DNA from: Epilithonimonas vandammei
Lineage (GTDB): Bacteria > Bacteroidota > Bacteroidia > Flavobacteriales > Weeksellaceae
Direction of reading: 5' to 3'
NCBI RefSeq assembly: GCF_003860525.1
Contig: NZ_CP034161.1
Span: 2,046,001-2,110,000, forward strand
DNA: 64,000 bases
Position numbers and translations under genes: made by a program. Of this stretch, positions 24,807 through 34,165 are shown piece after piece. Under the pieces are notes generated by a model. The model had not been told where the DNA came from, searched no databases, and worked only from the letters and a program-made list of their open reading frames with translations. Every line of letters begins with the position of its first letter. The stretch's first letter is position 1.

Positions 24807-26105
24807 CTAAAGAAGCTTTCCAGTAAGGAATAATCCGGCAACGGAGAAATAAATAATAAGTCCAGTTACATCAACTAAAGTGGCCACAAAAGGTGCGGAA
24901 GAAGTCGCAGGGTCTAGTTTCAGCTTTTTAAGAATGAAAGGAACCATAGATCCGGAAAGTGTTCCCCAAAGAACAATTGCAATGAGTGAAACTCCAACAC
25001 TCAAACCTACAAATGCCCAGTAATCTCCATAGTTAAACAATCCTATTTCGTGCCAGATCATAATTCTCAAAAAGCCGATAATCCCAAGGATACTTCCTAA
25101 AAATAATCCTGTAAAGATTTCTTTTTTCATCACGTACCACCAGTCTTTCAGTCCAATTTCCTGAAGTGCCATTGCACGGATAATCAATGTTGCAGCCTGT
25201 GACCCAGAATTTCCGCCACTGGAAATAATCAACGGGACAAACAATGCCAGTACAACCGCTTTCTGTATTTCATCCTCAAAATAACCCATTGCCGAAGCGG
25301 TGAGCATTTCTGAAAAAAATAAAATAATCAGCCACATTCCTCTCTTCTTTACCATTTCTAGCAAAGAAGTCTGGGTGTAAGGAACATCCAGCGCTTCCAG
25401 ACCACCAAATTTTTGGATGTCTTCCGTATTCTGCTGTTCGATCTGATCCAAGATATCGTCTATGGTCACAATGCCCACCAAGACTCCATTTTCCGTAATG
25501 ATTGGAAGTGCACTTCGGTCATATTTTTCAAAATACGGAACCGCATTTTCTTTGGAAGTTGTTGTGGTGATTGCTACGAACTGATTGTCACACAGTTCTG
25601 ATATCATCTGTTCTTCATCTGCCAGCAAAAGAGAGCCAATCGTGATATCATCTATCAGGCGGTTTCGCTCATCTACCACATAAAGAAAATTGAGCGTCTC
25701 TACTTTTTTCCCTACTTTTTTAATCTGCTGAAAACATCTTTTAACCGTCCATTCTTTTCGGATCTGGACATAATAAGGAGTCATCAGACGCGCAATGGAA
25801 TCTGCCTCGTAACCGAGAAGTTTCAGTGCCACGCGTCTTTCCTGCGGATTCAGCAGGTTAATGGAATATTTTATAAGTTCATCGGGAAAATCTTCAAATA
25901 GCTGAGTTCTGTCATCGGGAGACATCTCGTTCAGAATGTCAGAAACTTCGTGGCTTGCGATACTTCTGATGGTATCTTCCTGAAAGTCAGGATCCAAATG
26001 CGAGAATACTTCCGCCTTTTCAGATTTCGGAAGTTTCAGAAACTGCAGGATGCGTTCCTCTGCGGGCAATTTGCTCAGAGTTTCTGCGACGTCCGCAGCG
26101 TTCAA
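24807..26105 (-). CDS. mgtE: MgtE-type magnesium transporter
   Basis: The product has 432 residues. An N-terminal MgtE_N superhelix carries [26 protein letters not shown] pair lies at about 135-255 with [21 protein letters not shown] and [16 protein letters not shown]-terminal block of five helices follows, with the pore signature [20 protein letters not shown]. The transporter is a Mg2+ channel gated by cytosolic Mg2+ through the CBS domains. The start is uncertain: TTG at 26105 is the only usual start codon, and an in-frame stop lies 13 codons upstream. The N-terminus is therefore slightly shorter than most MgtE (about 450). Confidence 0.92.
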   Translation of the reverse strand: MNAADVAETLSKLPAEERILQFLKLPKSEKAEVFSHLDPDFQEDTIRSIASHEVSDILNEMSPDDRTQLFEDFPDELIKYSINLLNPQERRVALKLLGYEADSIARLMTPYYVQIRKEWTVKRCFQQIKKVGKKVETLNFLYVVDERNRLIDDITIGSLLLADEEQMISELCDNQFVAITTTTSKENAVPYFEKYDRSALPIITENGVLVGIVTIDDILDQIEQQNTEDIQKFGGLEALDVPYTQTSLLEMVKKRGMWLIILFFSEMLTASAMGYFEDEIQKAVVLALFVPLIISSGGNSGSQAATLIIRAMALQEIGLKDWWYVMKKEIFTGLFLGSILGIIGFLRIMIWHEIGLFNYGDYWAFVGLSVGVSLIAIVLWGTLSGSMVPFILKKLKLDPATSSAPFVATLVDVTGLIIYFSVAGLFLTGKLL

Positions 26106-26204
26106 TATGATTTCTTGATTCTCGATTTTTAGAATTTTGCTTTACAAAAGTATTAAAAATCTTAGTAATAATCGAGTAAAACGGGTATTAAAATTCTGTA
26201 ATAA

Positions 26205-26789
26205 TCAGATGGGTTTATGTGTACTTGCTGATCGGTTTTTCAGTTCTTTGCTGATTTTTCTTAAGGCACCTTTCGTACCTATAATTACTGAGTTTTCTGC
26301 AGTTCCAAGCATTCTGCCATTTCCTTTGTAAGTATCATAAGCAGCTTCCATCACAAAATCACCTTCAGCGTTATACAGCTTCATGCTTACAATAACCTGA
26401 TTAGAAAAAACATATTTTCCAAAACCGACTTTGAAATATTTCACTTTAGGAATAACTGCGATATCAGCATTATTATTTTTGCAGATTTCTTTTACCGTAC
26501 CAGTGTCTACATCATCAAAAGAAATAGGTGTATCTACTTTAAGATATTTTAGATTTCCCATAGATTTCATCTGGTCCGAAGTGGCTGTGTAAAAAGCAGA
26601 GTAAGTAGCCTCTTTGATTTCAGAAATATCAGGAAAAACTTCAGGATTGAAATAAAGAACTGTTTTAACCTTGGATATTTTTGCGTTTTTGTTAAAGTAC
26701 AGAAGGCTGTCTCCAAAATTTGCACAGGAAGATAGGAGAGTGAAAGCAAGAGCCGAATAAAAATAGAAGGGGTAGAGTACTTTTTTCAT
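26205..26789 (-). CDS. Putative lipoprotein of unknown function
   Basis: Taking ATG 26789 as the start (MKKVLYPFYF) gives 194 residues. An upstream in-frame start at 26813 would only add eight residues before the signal. A type II signal ends in LLSSCANF, so the Cys should be lipidated. The mature part contains ISEIKEATYSAFYTAT, NADIAVIPKVKYFKVGFGKYVF and a late GNGRMLGTAENSVIIGTKGALRKI. I do not recognise a family. It probably faces the periplasm or outer surface and stands alone. Confidence 0.7.
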   Translation of the reverse strand: MKKVLYPFYFYSALAFTLLSSCANFGDSLLYFNKNAKISKVKTVLYFNPEVFPDISEIKEATYSAFYTATSDQMKSMGNLKYLKVDTPISFDDVDTGTVKEICKNNNADIAVIPKVKYFKVGFGKYVFSNQVIVSMKLYNAEGDFVMEAAYDTYKGNGRMLGTAENSVIIGTKGALRKISKELKNRSASTHKPI

Positions 26790-26836
26790 TATCACGTACA
26801 AAATTACAATCAATATATGATATAATAGATATTTTT

Positions 26837-27829
26837 TTAAGAAAATTTAACATTATAATAAAAAAAAAACTGCCTATAAGTAGGCAGTTCAAAATTGATG
26901 GTTATTAATTTTGAATCTTTTTTAATAATCTTAAAGGTTTGTGAAGAGTTATCTGTATAGGTTTTAAGAATATAGATACCTGATTTTAATATCTCAATAT
27001 TAATTTGGTCTTCTTTTTTATTTACATTTTTTTGCAAAATTTTTCTTCCGGACATGTCAAATATTTCTATTTTTTGGACTTCTTTCGGAGACTGAAGATA
27101 TAATACGTCTTTTGCAGGATTTGGAAATACAATTACTTTGTCAATTTTTATATTTTCCATTCCTAAGGAAGAACAATCCGTCACCACATTAATATAACCT
27201 GCTTTCGTCATCGTATCTGTTCCATTATAATTGGCTACTACTAACTTCACTTGATACAATCCAGGAGTATTGTAGTTTACATTTACTGTTTTTGTTGTCG
27301 CAGTAGCAGGAGATCCACCCGAAAACGTCCAGTTCCAACCTGTTGGCCTGTTTGTGGAGGTATCAGTAAAAACTACGGTCTGTCCTACACATACGTTTGT
27401 CTTGTCCGCTACAAAGTTTGCTACAGGAGGATTAATTGAGCAAACATCTTCAGTTTTGTCGTTTGCAAAACCATCTCCATTACCTCCAAAATAAGCATAA
27501 AAATGATATGGTGTTGCGCAATTCAGAGTTTCCAGGGTTTCTACTGTTGCCCCATCTCCGTTGCCGCCAAAGTAGGCAAAATGATGGTACGGGGTTCCAC
27601 ACGTCGCATTGTCTGCAATTGTTTCTAAAGATGCGCCATCTCCATTCCCGCCAAAATAGGCGAACAGATGGAAAGGTGCTCCGCAAGTATTATTTTCTAC
27701 CGACTCTGTTGAAAATCCATCTGCATTTCCTCCCCGATAAGGATAGAGTTCCTCACCCTGAGCCTTTAGAAAAGAACTGAGCAGAAAGACGAGACAGAAA
27801 ACCGATAGTTTGGTTATAATTGTTTTCAT
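26837..27829 (-). CDS. T9SS-secreted protein with GGNGDG repeats and a PKD domain
   Basis: The frame encodes 330 residues. It has a signal peptide (about 1-23), four repeats of about 28 residues, a PKD domain (PVANFVADKTNVCVGQTVVF to about residue 215) and a type A T9SS sorting domain (KIDKVIVFPNPAKDVLYL to FKIIKK). Repeats 2-4 start AYFGGNGDG and repeat 1 starts YPYRGGNADG; repeats 1-3 contain a Cys and a Pro-aromatic pair. The usual C-terminal end FKIIKK is followed by 27 extra residues encoded through the downstream terminator hairpin, so the original stop is probably lost. It is likely exported across the outer membrane, with the sorting domain cleaved. It lies 72 nt after the FGE-like gene. 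Confidence 0.8.
   Translation of the reverse strand: MKTIITKLSVFCLVFLLSSFLKAQGEELYPYRGGNADGFSTESVENNTCGAPFHLFAYFGGNGDGASLETIADNATCGTPYHHFAYFGGNGDGATVETLETLNCATPYHFYAYFGGNGDGFANDKTEDVCSINPPVANFVADKTNVCVGQTVVFTDTSTNRPTGWNWTFSGGSPATATTKTVNVNYNTPGLYQVKLVVANYNGTDTMTKAGYINVVTDCSSLGMENIKIDKVIVFPNPAKDVLYLQSPKEVQKIEIFDMSGRKILQKNVNKKEDQINIEILKSGIYILKTYTDNSSQTFKIIKKDSKLITINFELPTYRQFFFYYNVKFS
26858..26889 (-). terminator. Terminator overlapping the 3' end of the T9SS gene
   Basis: Arms aactgccta (26868-26876) and taggcagtt (26881-26889) form a perfect 9-bp stem with a 4-nt loop. On the minus strand it is followed by an uninterrupted T run of about 10. It lies inside the reading frame of the T9SS gene. 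Confidence 0.8.
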
Positions 27830-27901
27830 CTTCTAATTTGATTTAATTGTTAATTGATAATTTTAATAGAAAGTTGCCTTTCCTTTTCAAATTAGACATT
27901 G

Positions 27902-29395
27902 TTATCTTACACCTCGTCCGCCGTAGCTTGGGCCTCTAGATGTGGAAGCAGTTGGCGCACCTTGCGTTCTGTCAGAAATTCTTAATGACAAAGAATTATC
28001 GCCGCTATAACCACTTGCGCCTTCAAAACCACCGCCTCTGAAAATTACTCCGGTATTATCCGGCCAGTTTAATTGGTTGGAATCTCCATCTGTCGCAGCT
28101 ATATTGGATAGTTCGCCATCTCCTAAAACACCTGTAAAAGTGCTTCCACCTGTTTTTGTATTGACTGTGAATTCGTGAACGTTGCCACTCATTTCCATAG
28201 CGCCATAATATGCCGCAGATGCAGATGTTCTGCCGGAAGATCCGGTGGCTGTGAATCCTACTTTCGTAGCACCACCCAGTGAGACAGGTACATACCCACT
28301 CAATTTCTCATAATTTGCTCTTCCGTTTGTTACAGAATTATAGCCTTCATTTGCCAATCCGGAATTAAGAATACCGCCAGGTACAACATAAGTAAGAGAA
28401 GTTGTTCCCCAGGCATATTCCCCTGCAACAGATGCAAGTGGACCTCTGGTTATTTTTTCAAATTCCAGTTCAGACATTGGTCTCAGTGCAGACCAATCAA
28501 GATAGGCTGTAAAATCTGACCAGCTCTGATAGCCCATTGCAATATTTTGTCCGTCATTCAGGTCATCAAAATCACCTGCTGTAAGATCGCAGCCATAGAC
28601 AGCCGGAGTAGAAGCATTACTTCCCGGTACTTTTATTTTAATTCCATTTCTGCTTGCATCTGCAAAGGCAAAAGTTCCCGTTGCAGAGTCAGGATTAGCA
28701 ACAGATCTTCTCGCCTGTTGTCCGTAAGTGAGTGTATTAAGGAATTCTACATATTGCTCTTGTGTGATCTCATATTTCATACTGTAGAAACTCTTGAAAC
28801 CTTTCGGGAAAGTAGAAGGTGCAGAATTTCCTGTTCCTAAAGAACTTGTGGTAATATTAGAATTTTCGGCAGTTACCTGATAGTTATAAGTTGGACTTAT
28901 ACCAAAACCTGCATTAGTTGTATCGCCAATCCAAAAACTTCCCTGCGGGATATTGACCATTTCTACACCGAAAACTTTGAAGTTATAATTTTCATAATTC
29001 GCAGCCGCTACGTTCATCTTAAGTGTCACGGAAGTAGAGGAGATGTTGCCACCACCTATTGCACTTCTGTAAACAAAAACACCTTTACCATCTGTAACAG
29101 CATCTATTTTAAGTGGCGAAGCAGTAGAATGATCCGATGATGTAACACTTAGGTTGGCGTGTTTCCAAAGTTTATCTGCACAATCTTGGTATTTAAGAAA
29201 TACCCAGACCGCATCGTAATTGGCAGGAGCAATATTCGTTCTCCAGCTGTTATCCCATTGGATGTTAAAAGTAACCGTTCCGGCACTCGTATCAACACTT
29301 GTACCAGTAATTTTTAAATTATTTGCCTGAATATTTACAGCAAATAAACCGATTGCAGCGATTGCAACTTTTTTGAAGTAGTTTAATGATTTCAT
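27902..29395 (-). CDS. Secreted SUMF1/FGE-sulfatase-domain protein
   Basis: The product has 497 residues and starts with a signal peptide (cleavage near IQANN). Residues about 25-140 form a beta-rich domain (IQWDNSWRTNIAPANYDAVWVF). Residues about 150-490 are an FGE-sulfatase domain: VNIPQGSFWIGDTT, MKYEITQEQYVEFLNTL, LRPMSELEFEKITRG, AMEMSGNVHEFT and a late VIFRGGGFEGASG. Cysteines used by true formylglycine-generating enzymes are not obvious, so a structural or binding role is more likely, as in the gliding proteins GldJ/GldK. It is the promoter-proximal gene before the T9SS protein, and the two probably function together at the cell surface. Confidence 0.82.
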   Translation of the reverse strand: MKSLNYFKKVAIAAIGLFAVNIQANNLKITGTSVDTSAGTVTFNIQWDNSWRTNIAPANYDAVWVFLKYQDCADKLWKHANLSVTSSDHSTASPLKIDAVTDGKGVFVYRSAIGGGNISSTSVTLKMNVAAANYENYNFKVFGVEMVNIPQGSFWIGDTTNAGFGISPTYNYQVTAENSNITTSSLGTGNSAPSTFPKGFKSFYSMKYEITQEQYVEFLNTLTYGQQARRSVANPDSATGTFAFADASRNGIKIKVPGSNASTPAVYGCDLTAGDFDDLNDGQNIAMGYQSWSDFTAYLDWSALRPMSELEFEKITRGPLASVAGEYAWGTTSLTYVVPGGILNSGLANEGYNSVTNGRANYEKLSGYVPVSLGGATKVGFTATGSSGRTSASAAYYGAMEMSGNVHEFTVNTKTGGSTFTGVLGDGELSNIAATDGDSNQLNWPDNTGVIFRGGGFEGASGYSGDNSLSLRISDRTQGAPTASTSRGPSYGGRGVR

Positions 29396-29425
29396 AAGAA
29401 TGAATTTTTGTTAATTATCGTTTCA

Positions 29426-29433
29426 CAAATCTA
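29426..29433 (-). promoter_or_regulatory. Promoter -7 element for the FGE-like operon (TAGATTTG)
   Basis: CAAATCTA on the plus strand reads TAGATTTG on the minus strand and lies 30 nt before the ATG at 29395. It is divergent from the polA promoter. Confidence 0.5.
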
Positions 29434-29485
29434 CTTTCCCATCGGGCTTCCCGAAATAAGGCATTTGCCGTATTTTTAATTTTCA

Positions 29486-29515
29486 TTGATAAAACAAACT
29501 AATTCCTTACTTTTG
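29486..29515 (+). promoter_or_regulatory. Promoter of polA
   Basis: TTG at 29486-29488, a 19-nt spacer and TACTTTTG at 29508-29515 match the full Bacteroidetes promoter. The ATG follows 5 nt later, so the leader is very short or absent. Confidence 0.7.
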
Positions 29516-29520
29516 TTTCT

Positions 29521-32364
29521 ATGACTTCTACCGACAAAAGATTATATCTCATAGATGCTTACGCGATGATTTTCCGTGGCTATTTTGCATTCATCAAAAA
29601 CCCCAGGATCACGACAAAAGGCATCAATACTTCTGCTATTTTTGGTTTTACAAATTCTTTGATCGAATTGATAAAAAGAGATCGTCCCACGCATTTAGCA
29701 GTCGTTTTCGATGTTGGGAGAACCAATGTCCGCCACGAAGATTATGCTGAATATAAAGCCAACCGTCTGGAAACGCCGGAACCGATTCTTTTAGCAAAAC
29801 CTTTTATCAATGATATTTTGAATGCGATGCACATTCCTATTTTGGGAGTGGAAGGTTATGAAGCGGATGATGTCATCGGAACCATTGCCTGCAAAGCCGA
29901 GAAACAAGGTTACAATGTTTTTATGGTGACGCCTGACAAGGATTTTGCACAGTTGGTCACCGATAAAATAAAAATCTATAAACCAGGACTGAAAGGTGGC
30001 GACATCGAAATTCTGGGTGTCGAAGAAGTGAAAGCCAAATATGAGATTAATGATCCGAAACAAATCATCGATTATCTTGGAATGATGGGAGATGCCGTGG
30101 ACAATATTCCCGGGTTGGAAGGCGTAGGTGAGAAAACCGCTAAGAAATTTATTAAGGAATTCGGTTCAATGGAAAATCTTTTGGCTAATACGCATACACT
30201 GAAAGGCAAGCTTAAAGAAAAAGTTGAAGCCAGTGCAGAAAGAGGCTTATTATCTAAAAAATTAGCTACAATCCTTTGCGATGCACCCATCGAATTTAAA
30301 GAAGAACAATATGATCTTGAAGTTCCTGATTTTGATAAAGTGAAGGAAGTATTTGACGAGCTGGAATTCCGGAGATTATACGAAAATCTTTATCGTGCCT
30401 TTGCCAACAAAGAGTACGTGGAAGAACTGATGGAAGGTGATGATGATAAAGCTAAAATTACCGAAGTAGCAGACGGCACTGTAACTGCCCATAAAAATGG
30501 AACGATGGATCTGTTTGCAACTTTTGAGCAATTGGAACAGGCCACTACCACTAAGTCTACCATTACGGAAAATGACCATCTTTACCAATTCGTAGACACA
30601 CCAAAAGCGCAGAGAATCTTGGTGGAAAATCTTCTGAAGCAAAAAGCTGTTTGTTTCGATACAGAAACTACATCTCTAAATGAGTTGGAGGCCGAGCTTA
30701 TTGGGATGAGCTTTTGCTACAAAAAAGGATTGGCATATTATGTCCCGATTTCGAATAATCAGGAAGAAGCGCAGAAAACAGTAGAACTTTTCCGACCATT
30801 CTTTGAAGATCAGAATGTCTTGAAAATTGCTCATAATCTGAAATACGATTACAAAGTCCTGAAAAACTATAACATAGAAGTCGAAGGAAAATTGTTCGAC
30901 ACTATGGTCGCACATTATCTGTTGAATCCTGATGGACGACACGGAATGGACTACCTATCCGAAATGTATCTGGACTACAAACCGGTTTCTATAGAATCAT
31001 TAATTGGAAAAAAAGGAAAAAATCAGCGGACATTGCGTGACGTAGATGTTCAAACACAGACAGATTATGCTGCGGAAGATGCCGATGTAACGTTTCAGCT
31101 GTACGAACTATTTGCGCCACAACTTGCTAAGGAAAATCTGGAAGACCTTTTCTACAATGTCGAAATGCCATTGATGAAAGTCCTCGCAAAAATAGAATTA
31201 ACCGGTGTAAGACTGGACAACAACTGGCTGGCTCAGGAAAGCAAAGACTTGGAAAATGATCTGAAAATACTGGAATCCAAAATATTTGAATTGTCCGGAG
31301 AAGAGTTCAATATGAACTCGCCGAAACAGTTGGGAGAGATTCTTTTCGAAAAAATGCAACTGGATCCTAAGGCGAAAAAAACAAAAACCGGCCAGTATGC
31401 TACTTCGGAAGATGTTCTTCAGAAGCTATCTTCCAAGCACCAAATTATACCACAAATATTGGAATACAGAACATTACAGAAGTTAAAATCCACTTATGTA
31501 GATGCATTGCCGGGTCAGATTGATAAAAAAGATCACAGAGTTCATACTAATTTTTCTCAGACCACAGCTGCAACCGGAAGATTGGCTTCCGTTAATCCAA
31601 ATCTGCAAAATATCCCGATCCGAACTCTCAGAGGACAGCAGATCCGTGGCGCATTTGTTTCCGATGAAGGCAAAAAAATCATCTCTGCCGATTATTCTCA
31701 GATCGAACTGAGGTTAATTGCAGAAATTTCTGGCGAGCAAAATATGATTAAAGCGTTCCAAAATGGAGAAGACATCCACGCATCCACAGCTGCAAAATTG
31801 TTTAATATTCCGCTTGAAGAAGTTACCAAAATTCAAAGAAGTCAGGCAAAAACGGTAAATTTTGGAATCATTTATGGTCAGGGTGCATTTGCTCTGGCAG
31901 AACAGACCGGACTTTCCAGAACCGAAGCTAAAAAGATGATTGATTCTTATTACGAGACCTATCCGCGTTTGAAAGAATATATGGCTGAACAAGTAAAAAA
32001 AGCTCAAGATTTTGGGTATGTAGAAACTATTCTTGGTAGAAAACGTCATTTGAAAGATATTAATTCCAGCAATTTTGTTGTCAAAGCACACGCTGAAAGA
32101 AACGCTGTGAACGCGCCAATCCAGGGAAGTGCAGCCGACATCATTAAACTCGCAATGATAAAAATCGACAGTGAACTTGAAACTCAAAATCTTCAAACCA
32201 AAATGTTGCTGCAGGTGCACGATGAATTGCTTTTCGAATCTCCATTAGAGGAATTGGAAACGGCAAAAGCTTTAATCAAAAAAGAAATGGAATCCGCTTT
32301 TCCGACCAATGTTCCGCTATTGGTGGAAGTTGGTGTGGGCGATAATTGGCTGGAAGCGCATTAA
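29521..32364 (+). CDS. polA: DNA polymerase I
   Basis: The 947-residue enzyme joins and repairs DNA during Okazaki maturation and excision repair. The 5'-3' exonuclease domain (1-300) contains GYEADDVIGTIA and VTPDKDFAQLV. The 3'-5' exonuclease (about 350-540) is intact, with FDTETTSL, HNLKYDYKVL and YAAEDADVTFQLY, so proofreading is retained. The family A polymerase domain holds TGRLASVNPNLQNIPIRT, SADYSQIELRLIAEISG (metal Asp), RSQAKTVNFGIIYGQG, and LLQVHDELLFE. It begins a plus-strand run reaching the M28 peptidase. Confidence 0.97.
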   Translation: MTSTDKRLYLIDAYAMIFRGYFAFIKNPRITTKGINTSAIFGFTNSLIELIKRDRPTHLAVVFDVGRTNVRHEDYAEYKANRLETPEPILLAKPFINDILNAMHIPILGVEGYEADDVIGTIACKAEKQGYNVFMVTPDKDFAQLVTDKIKIYKPGLKGGDIEILGVEEVKAKYEINDPKQIIDYLGMMGDAVDNIPGLEGVGEKTAKKFIKEFGSMENLLANTHTLKGKLKEKVEASAERGLLSKKLATILCDAPIEFKEEQYDLEVPDFDKVKEVFDELEFRRLYENLYRAFANKEYVEELMEGDDDKAKITEVADGTVTAHKNGTMDLFATFEQLEQATTTKSTITENDHLYQFVDTPKAQRILVENLLKQKAVCFDTETTSLNELEAELIGMSFCYKKGLAYYVPISNNQEEAQKTVELFRPFFEDQNVLKIAHNLKYDYKVLKNYNIEVEGKLFDTMVAHYLLNPDGRHGMDYLSEMYLDYKPVSIESLIGKKGKNQRTLRDVDVQTQTDYAAEDADVTFQLYELFAPQLAKENLEDLFYNVEMPLMKVLAKIELTGVRLDNNWLAQESKDLENDLKILESKIFELSGEEFNMNSPKQLGEILFEKMQLDPKAKKTKTGQYATSEDVLQKLSSKHQIIPQILEYRTLQKLKSTYVDALPGQIDKKDHRVHTNFSQTTAATGRLASVNPNLQNIPIRTLRGQQIRGAFVSDEGKKIISADYSQIELRLIAEISGEQNMIKAFQNGEDIHASTAAKLFNIPLEEVTKIQRSQAKTVNFGIIYGQGAFALAEQTGLSRTEAKKMIDSYYETYPRLKEYMAEQVKKAQDFGYVETILGRKRHLKDINSSNFVVKAHAERNAVNAPIQGSAADIIKLAMIKIDSELETQNLQTKMLLQVHDELLFESPLEELETAKALIKKEMESAFPTNVPLLVEVGVGDNWLEAH

Positions 32365-32402
32365 TCATATAAATAATCACAGATAATAATTTAAAAAAAA
32401 TT

Positions 32403-32672
32403 ATGAAAGCAGTCGTTTTTTACGAACACAACGCCGAAAAATCAATGGAAGAATTTATGGCCGTTTTTCCAAAACATGAAGCCTTTGAAGCAGAATTTTT
32501 AAAATCCGGGAAAGTTTTAGGAACCGGCGCGTTTGCTAATCCTGGGGAAGGTGCAATGGCGATTTTTGTCGATAAAAAGGCTGCCGAGGATTTCGTCAAT
32601 GGTGATCCCTTTGTACAGGAAGGACTGATTGCAAAAGTAACCATCAAAGAATGGAACGATGAATTAGCCTAA
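32403..32672 (+). CDS. YciI-family protein
   Basis: This 89-residue alpha/beta protein matches the YciI/DGPF fold by length and pattern: KAVVFYEHNAEKSMEEFMAV at the start, SGKVLGTGAFANPGEGAMAIF in the middle, and DPFVQEGLIAKVTIKEWND at the end. Family members dimerise and some have a His-Asp pair; here the His residues are in YEHN and KHEAF. The specific reaction is unknown. It sits 38 nt after polA and 13 nt before a VOC protein. Confidence 0.82.
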   Translation: MKAVVFYEHNAEKSMEEFMAVFPKHEAFEAEFLKSGKVLGTGAFANPGEGAMAIFVDKKAAEDFVNGDPFVQEGLIAKVTIKEWNDELA

Positions 32673-32685
32673 AAGCATCATTATT

Positions 32686-33036
32686 ATGATTTCACAGATA
32701 ATTCCAAAGCTACCTTTTACGAATAAGAAAAAGACCAAAGATTATTATTGCGATTTGGGATTCGAGTTCGTTGCAGATTATGACCACTACCTGATTGCAA
32801 CATATAATGATTCGGAATTGCATTTCTTTGAATTTAAGGAACTAATGCCGGAAAAATCCGATTTTATGCTTTATCTGAAAATATCAAGTAATATTGATAA
32901 GTATTATGATCTTGTGAAATCAAAAGACATAAAAATTCATCCAAACGGAAAGCTGGAAACCAAACCTTGGAATATGAAAGAATTTTCCCTGATTGATCCG
33001 GACGGAACACTGCTTACGTTTGGTGAGAAAATTTAA
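32686..33036 (+). CDS. VOC-superfamily (glyoxalase/bleomycin resistance-like) protein
   Basis: The product has 116 residues. The typical vicinal-oxygen-chelate half begins IIPKLPFTNKKKTKDYYCDL and continues GFEFVADYDHYLIATYNDS, HFFEFKE, and a C-terminal MKEFSLIDPDGTLLTFGE. The latter fits the fold's last strand with a metal-binding acidic residue replaced by Thr-Phe-Gly-Glu. The canonical first His ligand is not evident. It may be a bleomycin-binding-type protein without metal. Substrate is unknown. Confidence 0.75.
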   Translation: MISQIIPKLPFTNKKKTKDYYCDLGFEFVADYDHYLIATYNDSELHFFEFKELMPEKSDFMLYLKISSNIDKYYDLVKSKDIKIHPNGKLETKPWNMKEFSLIDPDGTLLTFGEKI

Positions 33037-33089
33037 AATAGTTGTAACAATCATTTTATAAATCCGACTCTTACTATTAAATAACTTTT

Positions 33090-34115
33090 ATGAACAATAT
33101 AAAACTATACAGCTTTTTGCTGGGCATTGCAGTACTGAACAGCTGTGCCCCGACTAAAAATTTCTCCTATGACGGAAAAGGATTCAAAGATGTATACAAC
33201 AGCATCACATCCGCAGAATTGAAAGAAAACCTTTATGTGATTGCGGATGACAAAATGGAGGGAAGAGACACCGGAAGCGCTGGACAAAAAAAAGCAGGTG
33301 AATACATGATAGAGCAGTACAAGAAAAACGGCATCGGTTTTCCACCAGCTTTGGGCTCATACTATCAAAAAGTTCCTTCTGAATCCATGAAAAAATACGG
33401 TGAAACCCTTCCGGATTCCGAAAATATTTTAGCGTTTATAGAAGGTTCTGAAAAACCAAATGAAATTATTGTAGTTTCTGCTCATTATGACCACGTTGGG
33501 ATGAAAAAAGGTGAAGTGTATAACGGAGCAGATGATGACGGAAGCGGAACTGTAGCAGTAATGGAAATTGCTGAAGCTTTTCAGGAAGCCAAAAGAAAAG
33601 GCTATGGTCCAAAACGCTCGATTCTTTTTCTGCACGTAACAGGTGAAGAACACGGATTATTTGGCTCAGAGTATTATTCCGATCATCCTGTTTTCCCTCT
33701 TGCCAATACTGTTGCTGATCTTAACATTGATATGATTGGACGCGATGACCCGGAAAACAGAGGCAAGCAATATGTTTATGTTATTGGTTCCGAAATGCTA
33801 AGCACACAATTAAAAAAAATCAATGAAGCTGCCAATGACAAAACTGTAAAACTGGAGCTTAACTACAAATATGATGATCCAAAAGATCCTCAGAGATTGT
33901 ATTACAGATCAGACCATTATAATTTTGCAAAACACAATATACCTGTAGCTTTTTTCTTTGATGGCATCCACGAGGATTATCATAAACCGACTGACACGCC
34001 GGATAAAATTGATTATGAGTTACTGACAAAACGTACAAAACTTGTTTTTACTACGGCTTGGGAACTTGCCAACAGACCTGAAAGAATTATTGTTGATGGG
34101 AAAAACACAAGATAA
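33090..34115 (+). CDS. M28-family zinc metallopeptidase lipoprotein
   Basis: The product has 341 residues with a lipoprotein signal ending in AVLNSCAPTKN (Cys about 19), so it is probably membrane-anchored. The co-catalytic zinc site is visible: VSAHYDHVG, GADDDGSGTVAVMEIAEAF, HVTGEEHGLFGSEYYSD, LNIDMIGRDD and FDGIHEDYHKPTDTPDKID. An aminopeptidase or glutaminyl-cyclase-like function is typical of M28; the sequence alone does not tell which. It ends a plus-strand run and is followed by a strong terminator. Confidence 0.9.
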   Translation: MNNIKLYSFLLGIAVLNSCAPTKNFSYDGKGFKDVYNSITSAELKENLYVIADDKMEGRDTGSAGQKKAGEYMIEQYKKNGIGFPPALGSYYQKVPSESMKKYGETLPDSENILAFIEGSEKPNEIIVVSAHYDHVGMKKGEVYNGADDDGSGTVAVMEIAEAFQEAKRKGYGPKRSILFLHVTGEEHGLFGSEYYSDHPVFPLANTVADLNIDMIGRDDPENRGKQYVYVIGSEMLSTQLKKINEAANDKTVKLELNYKYDDPKDPQRLYYRSDHYNFAKHNIPVAFFFDGIHEDYHKPTDTPDKIDYELLTKRTKLVFTTAWELANRPERIIVDGKNTR

Positions 34116-34140
34116 AATTGTAGTTATAAATACTAAAAAA

Positions 34141-34165
34141 GCAACTCAGCCGAGTTGCTTTTTTT
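34141..34165. terminator. Bidirectional terminator between M28 and NUDIX genes
   Basis: Arms gcaactc (34141-34147) and gagttgc (34152-34158) with an agcc loop. T7 follows on the plus strand and A6 precedes it (34135-34140), giving a T run for the minus strand. Confidence 0.8.
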
